This document shows, in pieces, positions 1 to 8,363 of a stretch of DNA of 45,998 nucleotides (positions are counted from its first letter, which is position 1; each line of letters starts with the position of its first letter). The notes beneath the pieces are model-generated. The model made no database searches. It was not told the DNA's origin and was given only the letters and a program-made list of their open reading frames with translations. Both the position numbers and the translations under genes were made by a program. This DNA comes from Flammeovirgaceae bacterium UBA976 (GTDB taxonomy: Bacteria; Bacteroidota; Bacteroidia; Cytophagales; Cyclobacteriaceae): the NCBI GenBank assembly GCA_002292365.1, contig DBBU01000035.1, forward strand, positions 1-45,998. Direction: 5' to 3'.

Positions 1-2
1 AA

Positions 3-389
3 GACGAAGACTTGCAATTTAAAATGGTGGCAAATAAACTAATAGTTAAAGATACAGCCGATAGAGATTAGTGGGATGAGGACACAGTGAGTGAAACTAG
101 TCATTACTTACTGATCCGTACTCCTGAGATTGAAAGTATCAGCTTAAATGATGCGATATCAGGTGAAATTAATTGCTTCCAATCAGAAAACCTTGAATTG
201 ATCTTAACAGGTGCTACCTCCATAGCGGCAAATGTTAAGGTTAAATTTCTAAAAGCCTATCTAACGGGTGCCTCGACACTACAATTGACAGGTGACGCTG
301 GTGGAGTAAGTAGCATCATCTATGAGGGTACCAATAATACAGAAATTCAAAGTGGTCACCTGAGTAATGTTATCAAAAATAATATCTAA
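3..389 (+). pseudogene. GIN-domain (DUF2807) protein, C-terminal part, broken by an in-frame amber stop
   Basis: One reading frame runs from the window edge to 389 and is interrupted only by TAG at 69-71. The segment before the stop (ends KLIVKDTADRD) and the segment after it (a GTG at 87 is only nominal) together read as the last part of a head-GIN/DUF2807 domain, a beta-helical putative adhesin family of Bacteroidota. The typical pattern is visible: a hydrophobic strand followed by I-x-x-P-E-I, then repeated L-T-G-A-(T/S) turns at LILTGATSI and AYLTGASTL. Intact homologues are usually secreted or outer-membrane proteins of 200-300 residues; the N-terminus lies outside the window. A degraded ECF sigma factor gene follows 60 bases downstream. 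The stop could be read through or be a sequencing error, but the decay next to it makes a true pseudogene more likely. Confidence 0.7.
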
Positions 390-452
390 ATCAATCACTT
401 TAGATTACATTCGCTTTCAGTTATAAATTAATTCCTCCTTTTAAAAACCCTA

Positions 453-1057
453 ATGAATCAAAAAAGAACATTTTCAAAAAATGCACAAAAAGATTTTAGT
501 CTCATTGACGATATCCTTCTATGTAAAAGTGAACATGCTTGTCGTGAATTAATGGAACGATACAAAAAATCAGTTTATCATATGATTCTTAAAAAGGTAC
601 GTAACAAGGAAGATGGGAAGACCTCACCATTAAAACCTTTGCAAAGGCATTTCATAAACTAGCCCTTTTTAAAAAAAAATCATGCTTTTACTACTTGGCT
701 TTTTGGTATTGCTACCAACCATACTATCGATTTTACGCGAAAAAAATACAGATCACAAGTATTCACAGCTCTTTTTCAGATGGTCAAGACGCAATACTCA
801 ACCTCGACCTATTGGATCAAAATTTAGTGCCTGATGAGGTGATAATTAATGATCAAAAAATTGAAGTAGTAAGATTATTTGTCAACCAAATGGAGTCAAA
901 ATATCAACAACTTATCACTCTTCGTTATTTTGATGAATAGAGTTATGCAGAAATAGCACAACTACTTGATACCCCTTTGGGTACCATCAAAGCTCAATTG
1001 TATTGCTCGAGGATTCTACTCTCTAACTTACTGAATAATAAAAGGCAACATATATAA
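453..1057 (+). pseudogene. ECF-type RNA polymerase sigma factor, multiply frameshifted
   Basis: Pieces of a sigma-70 family (ECF) factor lie in order but in different frames. Region 2 begins MNQKRTFSKNAQKDFSLIDD and runs to KVRNKED (453-614). It continues in another frame as EDLTIKTFAKAFHKLALF (617-670) and in a third as the region 2.4-like NHAFTTWLFGIATNHTIDF (678-734). After another shift come VVRLFVNQMESKYQQLITLRYFDE and the region 4 helix-turn-helix SYAEIAQLLDTPLGTIKAQL, split by TAG at 938-940. One shift sits in a run of nine A (671-679). The expected YRSR after the recognition helix is YCSR. With several shifts and a stop, no functional sigma factor can be made. Whether it once regulated the neighbouring GIN-domain gene cannot be told. 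Confidence 0.88.
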
Positions 1058-1081
1058 GCTTGCAAAGCCTACCCTTTTTTA

Positions 1082-2761
1082 TTATTTCAGTTTTTTAAAT
1101 TTAATTCGTTTTGGTACCAGATCTCCTAATCTTTTCTTCCTGTTTTCTTCATAATCAGAAAAATTTCCTTCAAACCAAGATACCTGAGAATCTCCCTCAA
1201 AAGCCAATATATGGGTAGCTATTCTATCAAGAAACCATCGATCATGAGAAATTACTACGGCACATCCTCCAAAGTTTTCAAGCCCTTCCTCTAGTGCTCT
1301 CAATGTATTGATGTCCAAATCATTGGTAGGCTCATCCAATAAAATCAAATTGGCTCCTTGCTTGAGGGTCATGGCTAAATGGACTCTGTTACGCTCTCCT
1401 CCAGATAAATCACCCACTTTTTTCTGTTGATCGGTACCACTGAAATTAAATCTACTGGTATAAGCACGCGCATTCATTTCTTTCCCGCCCAAATTGATGG
1501 ATTCATTTCCTCCTGAAATGGCATCAAATACCGTTTCTTCAGACTTTAATTGATCGTGCTCCTGATCAACATAGGACAGAACTACAGTAGACCCTACTTT
1601 AAAAGTCCCTGAATCTGGAGTCTCTTTTCCTGTAATTAACTTAAAAAGGGTTGATTTTCCTGCTCCATTAGGGCCTATAACGCCAACAATTCCCCCTTGA
1701 GGTAGACTAAAATGAAGATCATCAAAAAGCAGTTTATCTCCATATGATTTAGAGACTCCTTCCACGTCAATCACATTACTCCCTAATCTCGGACCTGGAG
1801 GTATAAAAAGTTCTAGTGTCGCTTCTTTTTGATTTACTTCTTCCCCGAGCAGTTTCTCATATGCCCCTAATCTAGCTTTTGATTTTGCCTGCCTTGCTTT
1901 GGGCGCCATCCTGACCCATTCTAATTCGCGCTCTAAAGTTTTCTGCCTTTTAGAGGCAGATTTATCCTCCTGAGCTAATCTTTTTTGTTTTTGATCCAAC
2001 CAACTGGAGTAATTACCCTTCCATGGAATACCCTCTCCTCTATCAAGTTCCAATATCCACCCGGCCACATTATCCAAAAAATATCTGTCGTGAGTAACCG
2101 CTATGACCGTACCTTCATATTGTTGCAAGTGATGCTCCAACCAAAGCACCGATTCAGCATCTAAGTGATTGGTAGGTTCATCCAACAACAAGATATCAGG
2201 TTCTTGCAATAACAACCGACATAAAGCGACTCTTCTCTTTTCCCCTCCAGACAAGTTCTTAATCAACGCGACTTCCGGAGGTGTTCTCAAGGCATCCATG
2301 GCCCTATCTAGCCTATTATCTAAGTCCCATGCACCCAATTGGTCAAGTTGTTCTTGGAGCTTGCCTTGTTGCTCAATGAGTTGCTCCATTTTGTCTGGGT
2401 TATCCAAAATCTCAGATTTACCAAACTTCAAGTTAATCTGATCATATTCCTCTAGTAAGCTGGTAACCTCCTTTACACCCTCCTTGATTACATCAATTAC
2501 CCTCAATTCAGGGTCCATTTTAGGCTCCTGTTCGAGCATTCCTACCGAATAGCCTGGAGAAAAAACCACCTCTCCTTGAAATTGATCATCCAACCCAGCT
2601 ATGATCTTAAGCAAAGAAGATTTACCAGATCCGTTGAGTCCCAGGACCCCAATTTTTGCTCCATAAAAAAAGGATAAATAGATATTCTTTAAAACTTTTT
2701 TCTGAGGTGGATAGACTTTACTCAGCCCCGCCATTGAGAATATAATTTTATCTTCAGACAT
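1082..2761 (-). CDS. ettA: energy-dependent translational throttle protein EttA (ABC-F ATPase)
   Basis: This 559-residue soluble ABC-F protein has two ATPase cassettes and no membrane segments. Cassette 1 has Walker A GLNGSGKS near residue 41, signature LSGGEKRR and Walker B LLLDEPTNHLD. A charged linker follows (about 245-325, with WVRMAPKARQAKSKAR), typical of the EttA subfamily. Cassette 2 has GPNGAGKS, LSGGERNR and LLLDEPTNDLD. EttA binds the ribosomal E site and gates the first elongation steps according to the ATP/ADP ratio. Length and the P-site tRNA interaction linker match EttA rather than Uup or the antibiotic-resistance ABC-F branches. The gene is monocistronic, facing the degraded sigma factor, with 24 bases between their ends. 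Confidence 0.95.
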   Translation of the reverse strand: MSEDKIIFSMAGLSKVYPPQKKVLKNIYLSFFYGAKIGVLGLNGSGKSSLLKIIAGLDDQFQGEVVFSPGYSVGMLEQEPKMDPELRVIDVIKEGVKEVTSLLEEYDQINLKFGKSEILDNPDKMEQLIEQQGKLQEQLDQLGAWDLDNRLDRAMDALRTPPEVALIKNLSGGEKRRVALCRLLLQEPDILLLDEPTNHLDAESVLWLEHHLQQYEGTVIAVTHDRYFLDNVAGWILELDRGEGIPWKGNYSSWLDQKQKRLAQEDKSASKRQKTLERELEWVRMAPKARQAKSKARLGAYEKLLGEEVNQKEATLELFIPPGPRLGSNVIDVEGVSKSYGDKLLFDDLHFSLPQGGIVGVIGPNGAGKSTLFKLITGKETPDSGTFKVGSTVVLSYVDQEHDQLKSEETVFDAISGGNESINLGGKEMNARAYTSRFNFSGTDQQKKVGDLSGGERNRVHLAMTLKQGANLILLDEPTNDLDINTLRALEEGLENFGGCAVVISHDRWFLDRIATHILAFEGDSQVSWFEGNFSDYEENRKKRLGDLVPKRIKFKKLK

Positions 2762-3370
2762 GCTTTGTAAATAATTTAAAAAGATAATTTCATCAAAAAA
2801 TAATCAATAAATTTACATGATATAAAAAAATTCATCGTTTTCCAATCCAAAATAATGACATTTCGTAGTTCTACATTTTACACTACAACAATTGATCCAA
2901 AAGTTAAAAACTAAAAAAGAAATTAGTAAAAGCGAGCTAACCAAATATAGGTTACAATTGACCTCTTTTAATAAAAACGGCCTCAACCATACAAAGTTGA
3001 AACTTCTACTCACCGAAGGAAATGAATGGCTTGACCTCTCCGAAGAGCTCCTTTTTGTTGATGGGCTCTGCCAAAAAAAAATATTTAAATTTTCATGAAA
3101 AATCCATGAAGTAACAGCTAGCAATAAAGGTTCAAATAACTCATAAATTACTTAAAAGGAATCAATCTGAATTGAAAAATTTGGAAGATAACTCCATCAT
3201 TTTCAACAATAAAAACTCCGCTATCTTTGATATAGTAGCAGAAAAATAAAGTTTCAACAAAAAATAAAGGTAAAAAAGAAGTTATTTTTGAATTTTGACA
3301 AGTTAAAATTTTGAGAATACAAAAATTCTACTCTTTTTAGCCGAAATTATTTAAATAAAGGTAATATAAG
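2762..3370. other. gene-poor spacer with an unrecognised ORF remnant
   Basis: About 600 AT-rich bases lie between the divergent ettA and the DUF2795 gene. On the plus strand a 68-codon open frame (2892-3098, TTG start only) encodes a basic-amphipathic stretch around GLNHTKLKLLLTEGNEWLDL. A second short coding-like piece further on reads NSIIFNNKNSAIFDIVAEK before its stop near 3249. Neither is recognised. Given the confirmed pseudogenes nearby, these may be leftovers of a decayed gene, but this is a guess. The minus-strand frame 2813-3124 is open but Ser/Phe-rich and looks non-coding. Confidence 0.35.
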
Positions 3371-3400
3371 TTTGATAAATTCTTTTTATTTATACTTTTG
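3371..3400 (+). promoter_or_regulatory. Bacteroidota-type promoter for the DUF2795 gene
   Basis: TTTG at 3371-3374 is followed after 18 bases by TACTTTTG at 3393-3400. This matches the Bacteroidota housekeeping promoter pattern TTTG-N17-23-TAnnTTTG. The expected transcription start lies about 7 bases downstream, giving a leader of roughly 15-20 bases before the ATG at 3424. Confidence 0.75.
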
Positions 3401-3423
3401 CGCGAATATTAAATATTACTAAT

Positions 3424-3645
3424 ATGTATTGGACATTAGAATTGGCTTCATATCTTGAAGATGCACCTTGGCCAGCTACCAAAGATGAGCTGATCGACTT
3501 TTCGATTCGCTCTGGAACCCCTTTAGAAGTTGTAGAAAATCTACAGGAATTAGAAGACGATGGGAATCCCTATGAAAATATAGATGAGATATGGCCAGAT
3601 TATCCAACGAAAGAGGACTTTTTCTTCAATGAAGATGAATACTAA
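3424..3645 (+). CDS. DUF2795 domain-containing protein
   Basis: This 73-residue acidic protein starts MYWTLELASYLEDAPWPATK and ends in the acidic tail FFFNEDEY. It belongs to the DUF2795 group that is very strongly conserved across Bacteroidota, where a nearly identical 73-residue protein is common. The fold and function are unknown to me; the family is small and helical and has no catalytic signature. A strong promoter match lies just upstream and the gene is probably a single transcription unit. Its last four bases overlap the end of convergent ispD, and no terminator hairpin separates them, so the two 3' ends overlap in antisense. Conservation and promoter quality argue that it is real and well expressed. 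Confidence 0.92.
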   Translation: MYWTLELASYLEDAPWPATKDELIDFSIRSGTPLEVVENLQELEDDGNPYENIDEIWPDYPTKEDFFFNEDEY

Positions 3646-4322
3646 GCCAAATCTTTTGATAAAAAGATTTGAGCTAAATCAAGATCCTCGTCAGTGGTGA
3701 TCTTAATATTTTGATAAAACCCTTCGATCAAATGAACATCATGGCCCTTAGAAGCCACTAATGAAGCATCATCTGTGAAACGGTCATCATTAGTCGTTTC
3801 ATAGGATTTTTTTAGTAGGTCTATGTCAAAAGTTTGAGGTGTTTGAATCAGATAATATTTTGATCTGTCTCTGGACACCGTAGTACCACCAGATTTTTCT
3901 CTAATAGAATCCTTTAATGCCACCGAAGCAACGGCTGATTTATGGATGGCTGCAGCCTCATAACCGGCATTGATTAATTGAGCACTTACGCAAGGTCGTG
4001 CTGCATCATGAATAGCCACAATCCCTGGACCTTCTACCCATTTTAATCCGTTCTTCACTGAATGGAAACGAGTCTCCCCGCCGTCGACTATTTGAATGGA
4101 ATGTTGGGGTAGCCATTGCTCTTTAATGCTTGCCCAACGTTCGAAGTAATTTTTGGCCATGACCAAGATTAAAATATCTACCCCTACCCTTAAAAATGAT
4201 TCTAACGTATAAACTAGGACGGGTTTCCCTGATATTTCAATAAACTGTTTGGGCACCTCATTATTCATACGCGTACCCTGTCCTCCTGCTACTATAACTG
4301 CAAAACGACGGCCTATTGACAT
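3642..4322 (-). CDS. ispD: 2-C-methyl-D-erythritol 4-phosphate cytidylyltransferase
   Basis: The product is a cytosolic enzyme of the non-mevalonate (MEP) isoprenoid pathway that joins CTP and 2-C-methyl-D-erythritol 4-phosphate to give CDP-ME. The 226-residue length is normal. The nucleotide-binding loop VIVAGGQGTRM...PKQF is at the N-terminus. AIHDAARPCV, the IQTPQTF segment and FTDDASLV, all IspD signatures, follow in order. It sits one base after the queA stop codon and is surely cotranscribed with it; the pair is functionally unrelated but often adjacent in Bacteroidota. The start ATG at 4322 directly precedes the glycine loop, so no other start is plausible. Confidence 0.95.
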   Translation of the reverse strand: MSIGRRFAVIVAGGQGTRMNNEVPKQFIEISGKPVLVYTLESFLRVGVDILILVMAKNYFERWASIKEQWLPQHSIQIVDGGETRFHSVKNGLKWVEGPGIVAIHDAARPCVSAQLINAGYEAAAIHKSAVASVALKDSIREKSGGTTVSRDRSKYYLIQTPQTFDIDLLKKSYETTNDDRFTDDASLVASKGHDVHLIEGFYQNIKITTDEDLDLAQIFLSKDLA

Positions 4323-4323
4323 A

Positions 4324-5370
4324 TCATATAATCAACATGGCATCGCCATAGGTGAAAAATCGATATTTTTCCTTGATCGCCAATTGGTAAGCTTCCATGA
4401 TCAAATCATATCCTCCGAAAGCTGAAGCCATCATGAGCAAGGTCGATTCAGGCAAATGGAAATTGGTCACCAACGCGTTACATATTTTAAAATCATAAGG
4501 TGGAAAGATGAATTTATCTGTCCAGCCCGTACTTTCTTTCAACCGTCCACCTGCCGAAACAGAAGACTCTATCGATCGCATGACGGTCGTGCCAACCGCA
4601 CAAACTCTTTTTTTGGCATCCAATGCCTCATTGACTCGTTGTGCTGTTTTATCTAATACTTCGTAATTTTCACTGTCCATTTTATGCTTGGTCAAGTCTT
4701 CTACATCTACAGGCCTGAAGGTACCTAAGCCTACATGCAATGTAATGGTTTCGATATCTACACCCACAATCTCGAGTCTTTTAAGCAACTGCTTTGTAAA
4801 ATGCAACCCGGCAGTCGGTGCCGCCACAGCACCTATTTTATCAGCATAAATGGTTTGAAAACGCTCTTTATCTGAAGCCTCTGCTATCCTATTCAGCATC
4901 TTCGGGAGTGGTGTTTCTCCCAAATTATCAATCAATTTATAGAAGTCATGCTGTTCGCCATCAAATAAAAATCTAATAGTTCTACCTCTTGATGTAGTAT
5001 TGTCAATGACTTCAGCCACCAACTCGCCATCACCGAAATACAACTTATTTCCTACTCTTATCTTTCTTGCGGGATCTACCAATACATCCCATAGATGCAT
5101 TTCCTTATTGAGCTCTCTGAGTAAAAAAACTTCTATTTTAGCACCCGTCTTTTCCTTATTCCCGTATAATCTGGCAGGAAACACTTTGGTATCATTAAGT
5201 ACCAGGACGTCGTCTTCATTAAAATAACTGACGAGGTCTTTAAAAGTTTTATGCTCAAACTTTCCTGTATCCTTATGAATTACCATCAAACGTGATTCAT
5301 CCCTGTTTTCCATAGGATGTAACGCAATGATGCTTGATGGAATATCGAATTTGAATGCTGATAGCTTCAT
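4324..5370 (-). CDS. queA: S-adenosylmethionine:tRNA ribosyltransferase-isomerase
   Basis: QueA transfers and isomerises the ribosyl part of SAM onto 7-aminomethyl-7-deazaguanine in tRNA, giving epoxyqueuosine at position 34 of GUN anticodons. The 348-residue product has the family landmarks: an N-terminal [13 protein letters not shown], then [14 protein letters not shown], the central [10 protein letters not shown], the [11 protein letters not shown] segment, and [18 protein letters not shown] near the C-terminus. It is the first gene of a queA-ispD operon with a one-base gap. A -7 box on this strand lies about 44-51 bases upstream of the ATG. No other queuosine genes lie in the window. Confidence 0.95.
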   Translation of the reverse strand: MKLSAFKFDIPSSIIALHPMENRDESRLMVIHKDTGKFEHKTFKDLVSYFNEDDVLVLNDTKVFPARLYGNKEKTGAKIEVFLLRELNKEMHLWDVLVDPARKIRVGNKLYFGDGELVAEVIDNTTSRGRTIRFLFDGEQHDFYKLIDNLGETPLPKMLNRIAEASDKERFQTIYADKIGAVAAPTAGLHFTKQLLKRLEIVGVDIETITLHVGLGTFRPVDVEDLTKHKMDSENYEVLDKTAQRVNEALDAKKRVCAVGTTVMRSIESSVSAGGRLKESTGWTDKFIFPPYDFKICNALVTNFHLPESTLLMMASAFGGYDLIMEAYQLAIKEKYRFFTYGDAMLII

Positions 5371-5413
5371 GAAAAAAAATTATAGGATGACAATAATTTA
5401 CGAAATACGTCCG

Positions 5414-5421
5414 CAAAATTA
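5414..5421 (-). promoter_or_regulatory. -7 promoter box upstream of queA-ispD
   Basis: Read on the minus strand this is TAATTTTG, a match to TAnnTTTG. It would start transcription near 5407, about 37 bases before the queA ATG. No clear -33 TTTG was seen at the standard spacing. Confidence 0.45.
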
Positions 5422-5482
5422 AACAAATGTTTTTTATAAAATTTATATTTTTCATTTCTAGCCAGTTATCTTGCTCATTGAT

Positions 5483-6739
5483 ATGAAAATAATAACAAAA
5501 CTTGTCCTTGAAAGCTTCCTATTTGCATGTAACGCATTAAAAATAAATATGCTGCGAACCATACTATCATTATTGGGGGTAACCATCGGCATTTTTGCTA
5601 TTATTTCTGTTTTCACACTCGTTGATTCTTTAGAGCGCAGCCTGAAGGAGAGTTTTAATTTTTTAGGTGCCAATACGATAATTGTACAAAAGTGGCCTTG
5701 GGGATTAGGAGGGGACGAACCTTATCCCTGGTGGAAATATTTAAAACGTCCACATCCCACATGGGAAGAATACAAGTTTTTAGTAGAAAATGTCCAAAAT
5801 GCAGCAAGTTTATGCATCATGGGCAATAAGGGAGGTATTGTAGTTAAATTTGAAAATAACAGCAGCAATGAGGTAAGCCTAATGGGTGTTTCTAATTCCT
5901 ACAAAGACGTTTACGAAGTAGCTATCGAAGAAGGTCGATATTTTACTGCACAGGAATCCATCGGAGGCAGATCGGTAGCTATAATAGGTCATAGAATTGC
6001 TGAAGATTTATTCGCAGAGCTCAATCCTATCGGCAAAACTTTAAAAATTAAAGGAATCTCTTATTATGTAATTGGTAAATTAAAAGAAGAGGGAGAAGGG
6101 TTTCTTGAAATGGAGTCCAAAGATGATCAGATCATCACTCCTTATCATTCCTTCACCAAGCTTTATTATATAGGCAAAGGGGGTCTAGAGCCCTACATTA
6201 CCCTAAAAGGATATGACTCAGATTTAGGGCTTATTGAACTTGAATCTGAGGTAAAAGGTCTTATGAGGTCTAAAAGAGGATTAAAACCTAGAGAAGAAGA
6301 AAACTTCGCTATAAACCATCCCGATGCAATTGCTGAATTTATCGGTACGACATTCGATATCATAAGTGTTGCGGGATGGGTCATTGGCTCATTCTCCATT
6401 CTTGTGGGAGGATTTGGAATCGCAAATATTATGTTTGTTTCTGTTCGGGAGCGTACCAACATTATAGGTATCCAAAAATCACTCGGAGCCAAAAATTATT
6501 TCATCTTGTTTCAATTTTTATTTGAATCCGTATTTCTTTCGTTGATCGGCGGACTGCTCGGTATATTTCTTGTTTATTTGTTGAGTTTCTCCAATTTGGG
6601 GACCTTAGAACTTATACTTAGCCTAAATAATGTGTTCCTTGGATTAGGCGTTTCCGTAGTCATAGGTATCGTATCTGGAATTGTTCCGGCGGCCCTAGCC
6701 GCAAGAATGGATCCAGTAATGGCCATTAGAACCCAATAG
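5483..6739 (+). CDS. MacB/FtsX-type ABC transporter permease
   Basis: This inner-membrane permease of about 418 residues has the MacB topology: one N-terminal membrane helix (TILSLLGVTIGIFAIISVFTLV), a periplasmic MacB_PCD domain of about 220 residues, then three C-terminal helices in an FtsX domain. That domain includes the conserved VRERTNIIGIQKSLGAK loop and ends AARMDPVMAIRTQ. Such permeases work with a MacB-type ATPase for export or mechanotransmission, but no ATPase lies next to it, so the partner is elsewhere. I chose ATG 5483 (MKIITKL) over TTG 5471 because homologues begin just before the membrane helix. The gene is monocistronic and converges on recA. The substrate cannot be inferred. 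Confidence 0.9.
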   Translation: MKIITKLVLESFLFACNALKINMLRTILSLLGVTIGIFAIISVFTLVDSLERSLKESFNFLGANTIIVQKWPWGLGGDEPYPWWKYLKRPHPTWEEYKFLVENVQNAASLCIMGNKGGIVVKFENNSSNEVSLMGVSNSYKDVYEVAIEEGRYFTAQESIGGRSVAIIGHRIAEDLFAELNPIGKTLKIKGISYYVIGKLKEEGEGFLEMESKDDQIITPYHSFTKLYYIGKGGLEPYITLKGYDSDLGLIELESEVKGLMRSKRGLKPREEENFAINHPDAIAEFIGTTFDIISVAGWVIGSFSILVGGFGIANIMFVSVRERTNIIGIQKSLGAKNYFILFQFLFESVFLSLIGGLLGIFLVYLLSFSNLGTLELILSLNNVFLGLGVSVVIGIVSGIVPAALAARMDPVMAIRTQ

Positions 6740-6790
6740 ATATGCTACAATTGATCCTAAAATCAAGTTTTGATAAAGATTAATGTAATA

Positions 6791-7786
6791 TCAACCATGA
6801 ATCTTTTCCTTTATCAAACGCTCCAGATCATCCATAAGCTCTACATTATCCTCAAGAAGTAACTTAACCGCATCTCTTCCTTGTCCCAGCTTATTCCCAT
6901 CATAGGAAAACCATGAGCCCGATTTCTGAATAATTTCTAATTCAACACCCAAATCCAAAATTTCTCCAGATTTACTGATCCCCTTACCATACATAATATC
7001 AAATTCTACGACTTTAAACGGTGGGGCAATTTTATTTTTAACCACCTTCACCTTGGTTCGGTTTCCCAATATATTATCAGCACTTTCTTTAATTTGACCT
7101 ATTCGACGAATATCTAGCCTTACTGATGCATAAAATTTAAGTGCATTTCCTCCGGTGGTCGTCTCGGGATTACCAAACATGATACCTATTTTCTCCCGAA
7201 GCTGATTAATGAAAATACATGCACAGCCAGATTTACTGATGGCTCCCGTTAATTTTCTTAATGCCTGAGACATCAATCTCGCTTGTAGTCCCATTTTACT
7301 ATCTCCCATCTCTCCTTCAAGCTCAGCCCTTGGTACCAAGGCCGCCACAGAATCGATCACAATAATATCAATGGCACCTGACCTGATAAGATGTTCGGTA
7401 ATTTCTAATGCCTGCTCTCCATTGTCTGGCTGAGATATGAGTAAATTTTCAGTATCAATCCCTAATTTTTCAGCATAACTCTTATCGAAGGCATGCTCAG
7501 CATCAATAAAGGCTGCCAAGCCCCCTTGCTTTTGTGCCTGCGCAATACAATGCATGGATAAAGTAGTTTTTCCAGAGGACTCAGGACCATAAACTTCTAT
7601 CACCCGTCCCTTTGGAATACCCCCCACTCCCAACGCAAGGTCTAGTCCAATGGAACCCGTCGAAATAACGGGTACATCCATCACTTTTTCGTCGCTCAAT
7701 TTCATGATGGTACCCTTACCATAGGTTTTTTCTAGCTTATCGATAGTCAGCTGAAGAGCCTTGTTTTTTTGTTCTTTTTCTTGCAT
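6791..7786 (-). CDS. recA: recombinase RecA
   Basis: RecA forms filaments on single-stranded DNA, drives strand exchange and triggers the SOS response. The 331-residue product has Walker A GPESSGKT near residue 70, Walker [14 protein letters not shown], the L1 loop region [30 protein letters not shown] (L2) and [11 protein letters not shown]. The C-terminus is short ([10 protein letters not shown]) and lacks the long acidic tail of E. coli RecA, as is common in Bacteroidota. The start is ATG 7786 ([11 protein letters not shown]). Repeated TTAGCT-centred palindromes lie 30-120 bases upstream and may be an operator. Confidence 0.98.
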   Translation of the reverse strand: MQEKEQKNKALQLTIDKLEKTYGKGTIMKLSDEKVMDVPVISTGSIGLDLALGVGGIPKGRVIEVYGPESSGKTTLSMHCIAQAQKQGGLAAFIDAEHAFDKSYAEKLGIDTENLLISQPDNGEQALEITEHLIRSGAIDIIVIDSVAALVPRAELEGEMGDSKMGLQARLMSQALRKLTGAISKSGCACIFINQLREKIGIMFGNPETTTGGNALKFYASVRLDIRRIGQIKESADNILGNRTKVKVVKNKIAPPFKVVEFDIMYGKGISKSGEILDLGVELEIIQKSGSWFSYDGNKLGQGRDAVKLLLEDNVELMDDLERLIKEKIHG

Positions 7787-8363
7787 TGTCTTCTAAAGTT
7801 ATTATTTTACTAAAAATATTAGCTAAAATATAAAATTATTAGGAAATTTAATATTATTAGCTAAATATTTTAGTTTTTTTTTGTTTTTCCAAATCCTAAA
7901 ATTAGCTTTTTAATATTCTAAATGCTGGACCATAAAAGTAGTCCCTTCCACGTGCAGAATTGAAGTTACTTCTCAATTATTTTGACTTAAAAATTATTAT
8001 TTCAATATAATTGACCTTGATTTTTATTACTCCGCTACTCATTTTCTAACAATATGAAGCTAATGCTGGCTGAGTAAAATTCGACAGGAATACTGGGTAT
8101 TCCGATGATAGCCATGCTTTAAAAGATCGAAATTAAATCTTTACTGCTTCCTATTTTATAGGTTTCTCCTATATTGGGTGATTCATCATAAGTTAAAGAA
8201 ATCCCCTTTATAAAGAAATTAATTACGGAAATGGATTTGAATGGAGTATTATATTATTTCGAAAGCCTATGGCAGGTCCTATCAATTATTTATGACAAAT
8301 ACGTTACCCTTTCTAGATCGAACGCCAACTGAACACACTTAAAAAGGATCCATAGTTAACTTG
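7787..8363. other. gene-free AT-rich stretch between recA and the aminopeptidase pseudogene
   Basis: No intact gene is visible in these 577 bases. The recA-proximal 130 bases hold the TTAGCT repeats. Between about 8040 and 8340 both strands contain short coding-like pieces broken by stops, for example KGISLTYDESPNIGETYKIG on the minus strand and IKKLITEMDLNGVLYYFESL on the plus strand. They could be remains of a further decayed gene, but I recognise neither. Confidence 0.4.
7816..7906 (-). promoter_or_regulatory. repeated TTAGCTAA palindromes upstream of recA (candidate operator)
   Basis: ATTAGCTAAA occurs at 7818-7827 and again at 7856-7865, with a shorter copy ATTAGC at 7901-7906. The core TTAGCTAA is a perfect palindrome. 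The two full copies are 38 bases apart and lie 32-79 bases before the recA ATG, where a repressor site would sit. A LexA-like or other SOS regulator is possible but not shown, and the region is so AT-rich that chance is not excluded. Confidence 0.35.

Noticed and set aside
3..1057. stop-codon reassignment or programmed recoding as explanation for the TAG codons
   Set aside because: TAA and TAG both interrupt remnants, frames also shift, and intact genes of the window end normally at TAG and TAA.
2169..2441. open frame on the plus strand inside ettA
   Set aside because: It is antisense to the conserved ATPase cassette and has a Ser/Cys/Asn-rich composition typical of a shadow frame.
2813..3124. 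103-codon minus-strand frame after ettA
   Set aside because: Ser/Phe/Cys-rich, no conserved pattern and no promoter; it mirrors the plus-strand remnant.
5000..5227. 75-codon plus-strand frame within queA
   Set aside because: Antisense to conserved QueA sequence, Ser/Thr/Leu-rich shadow.
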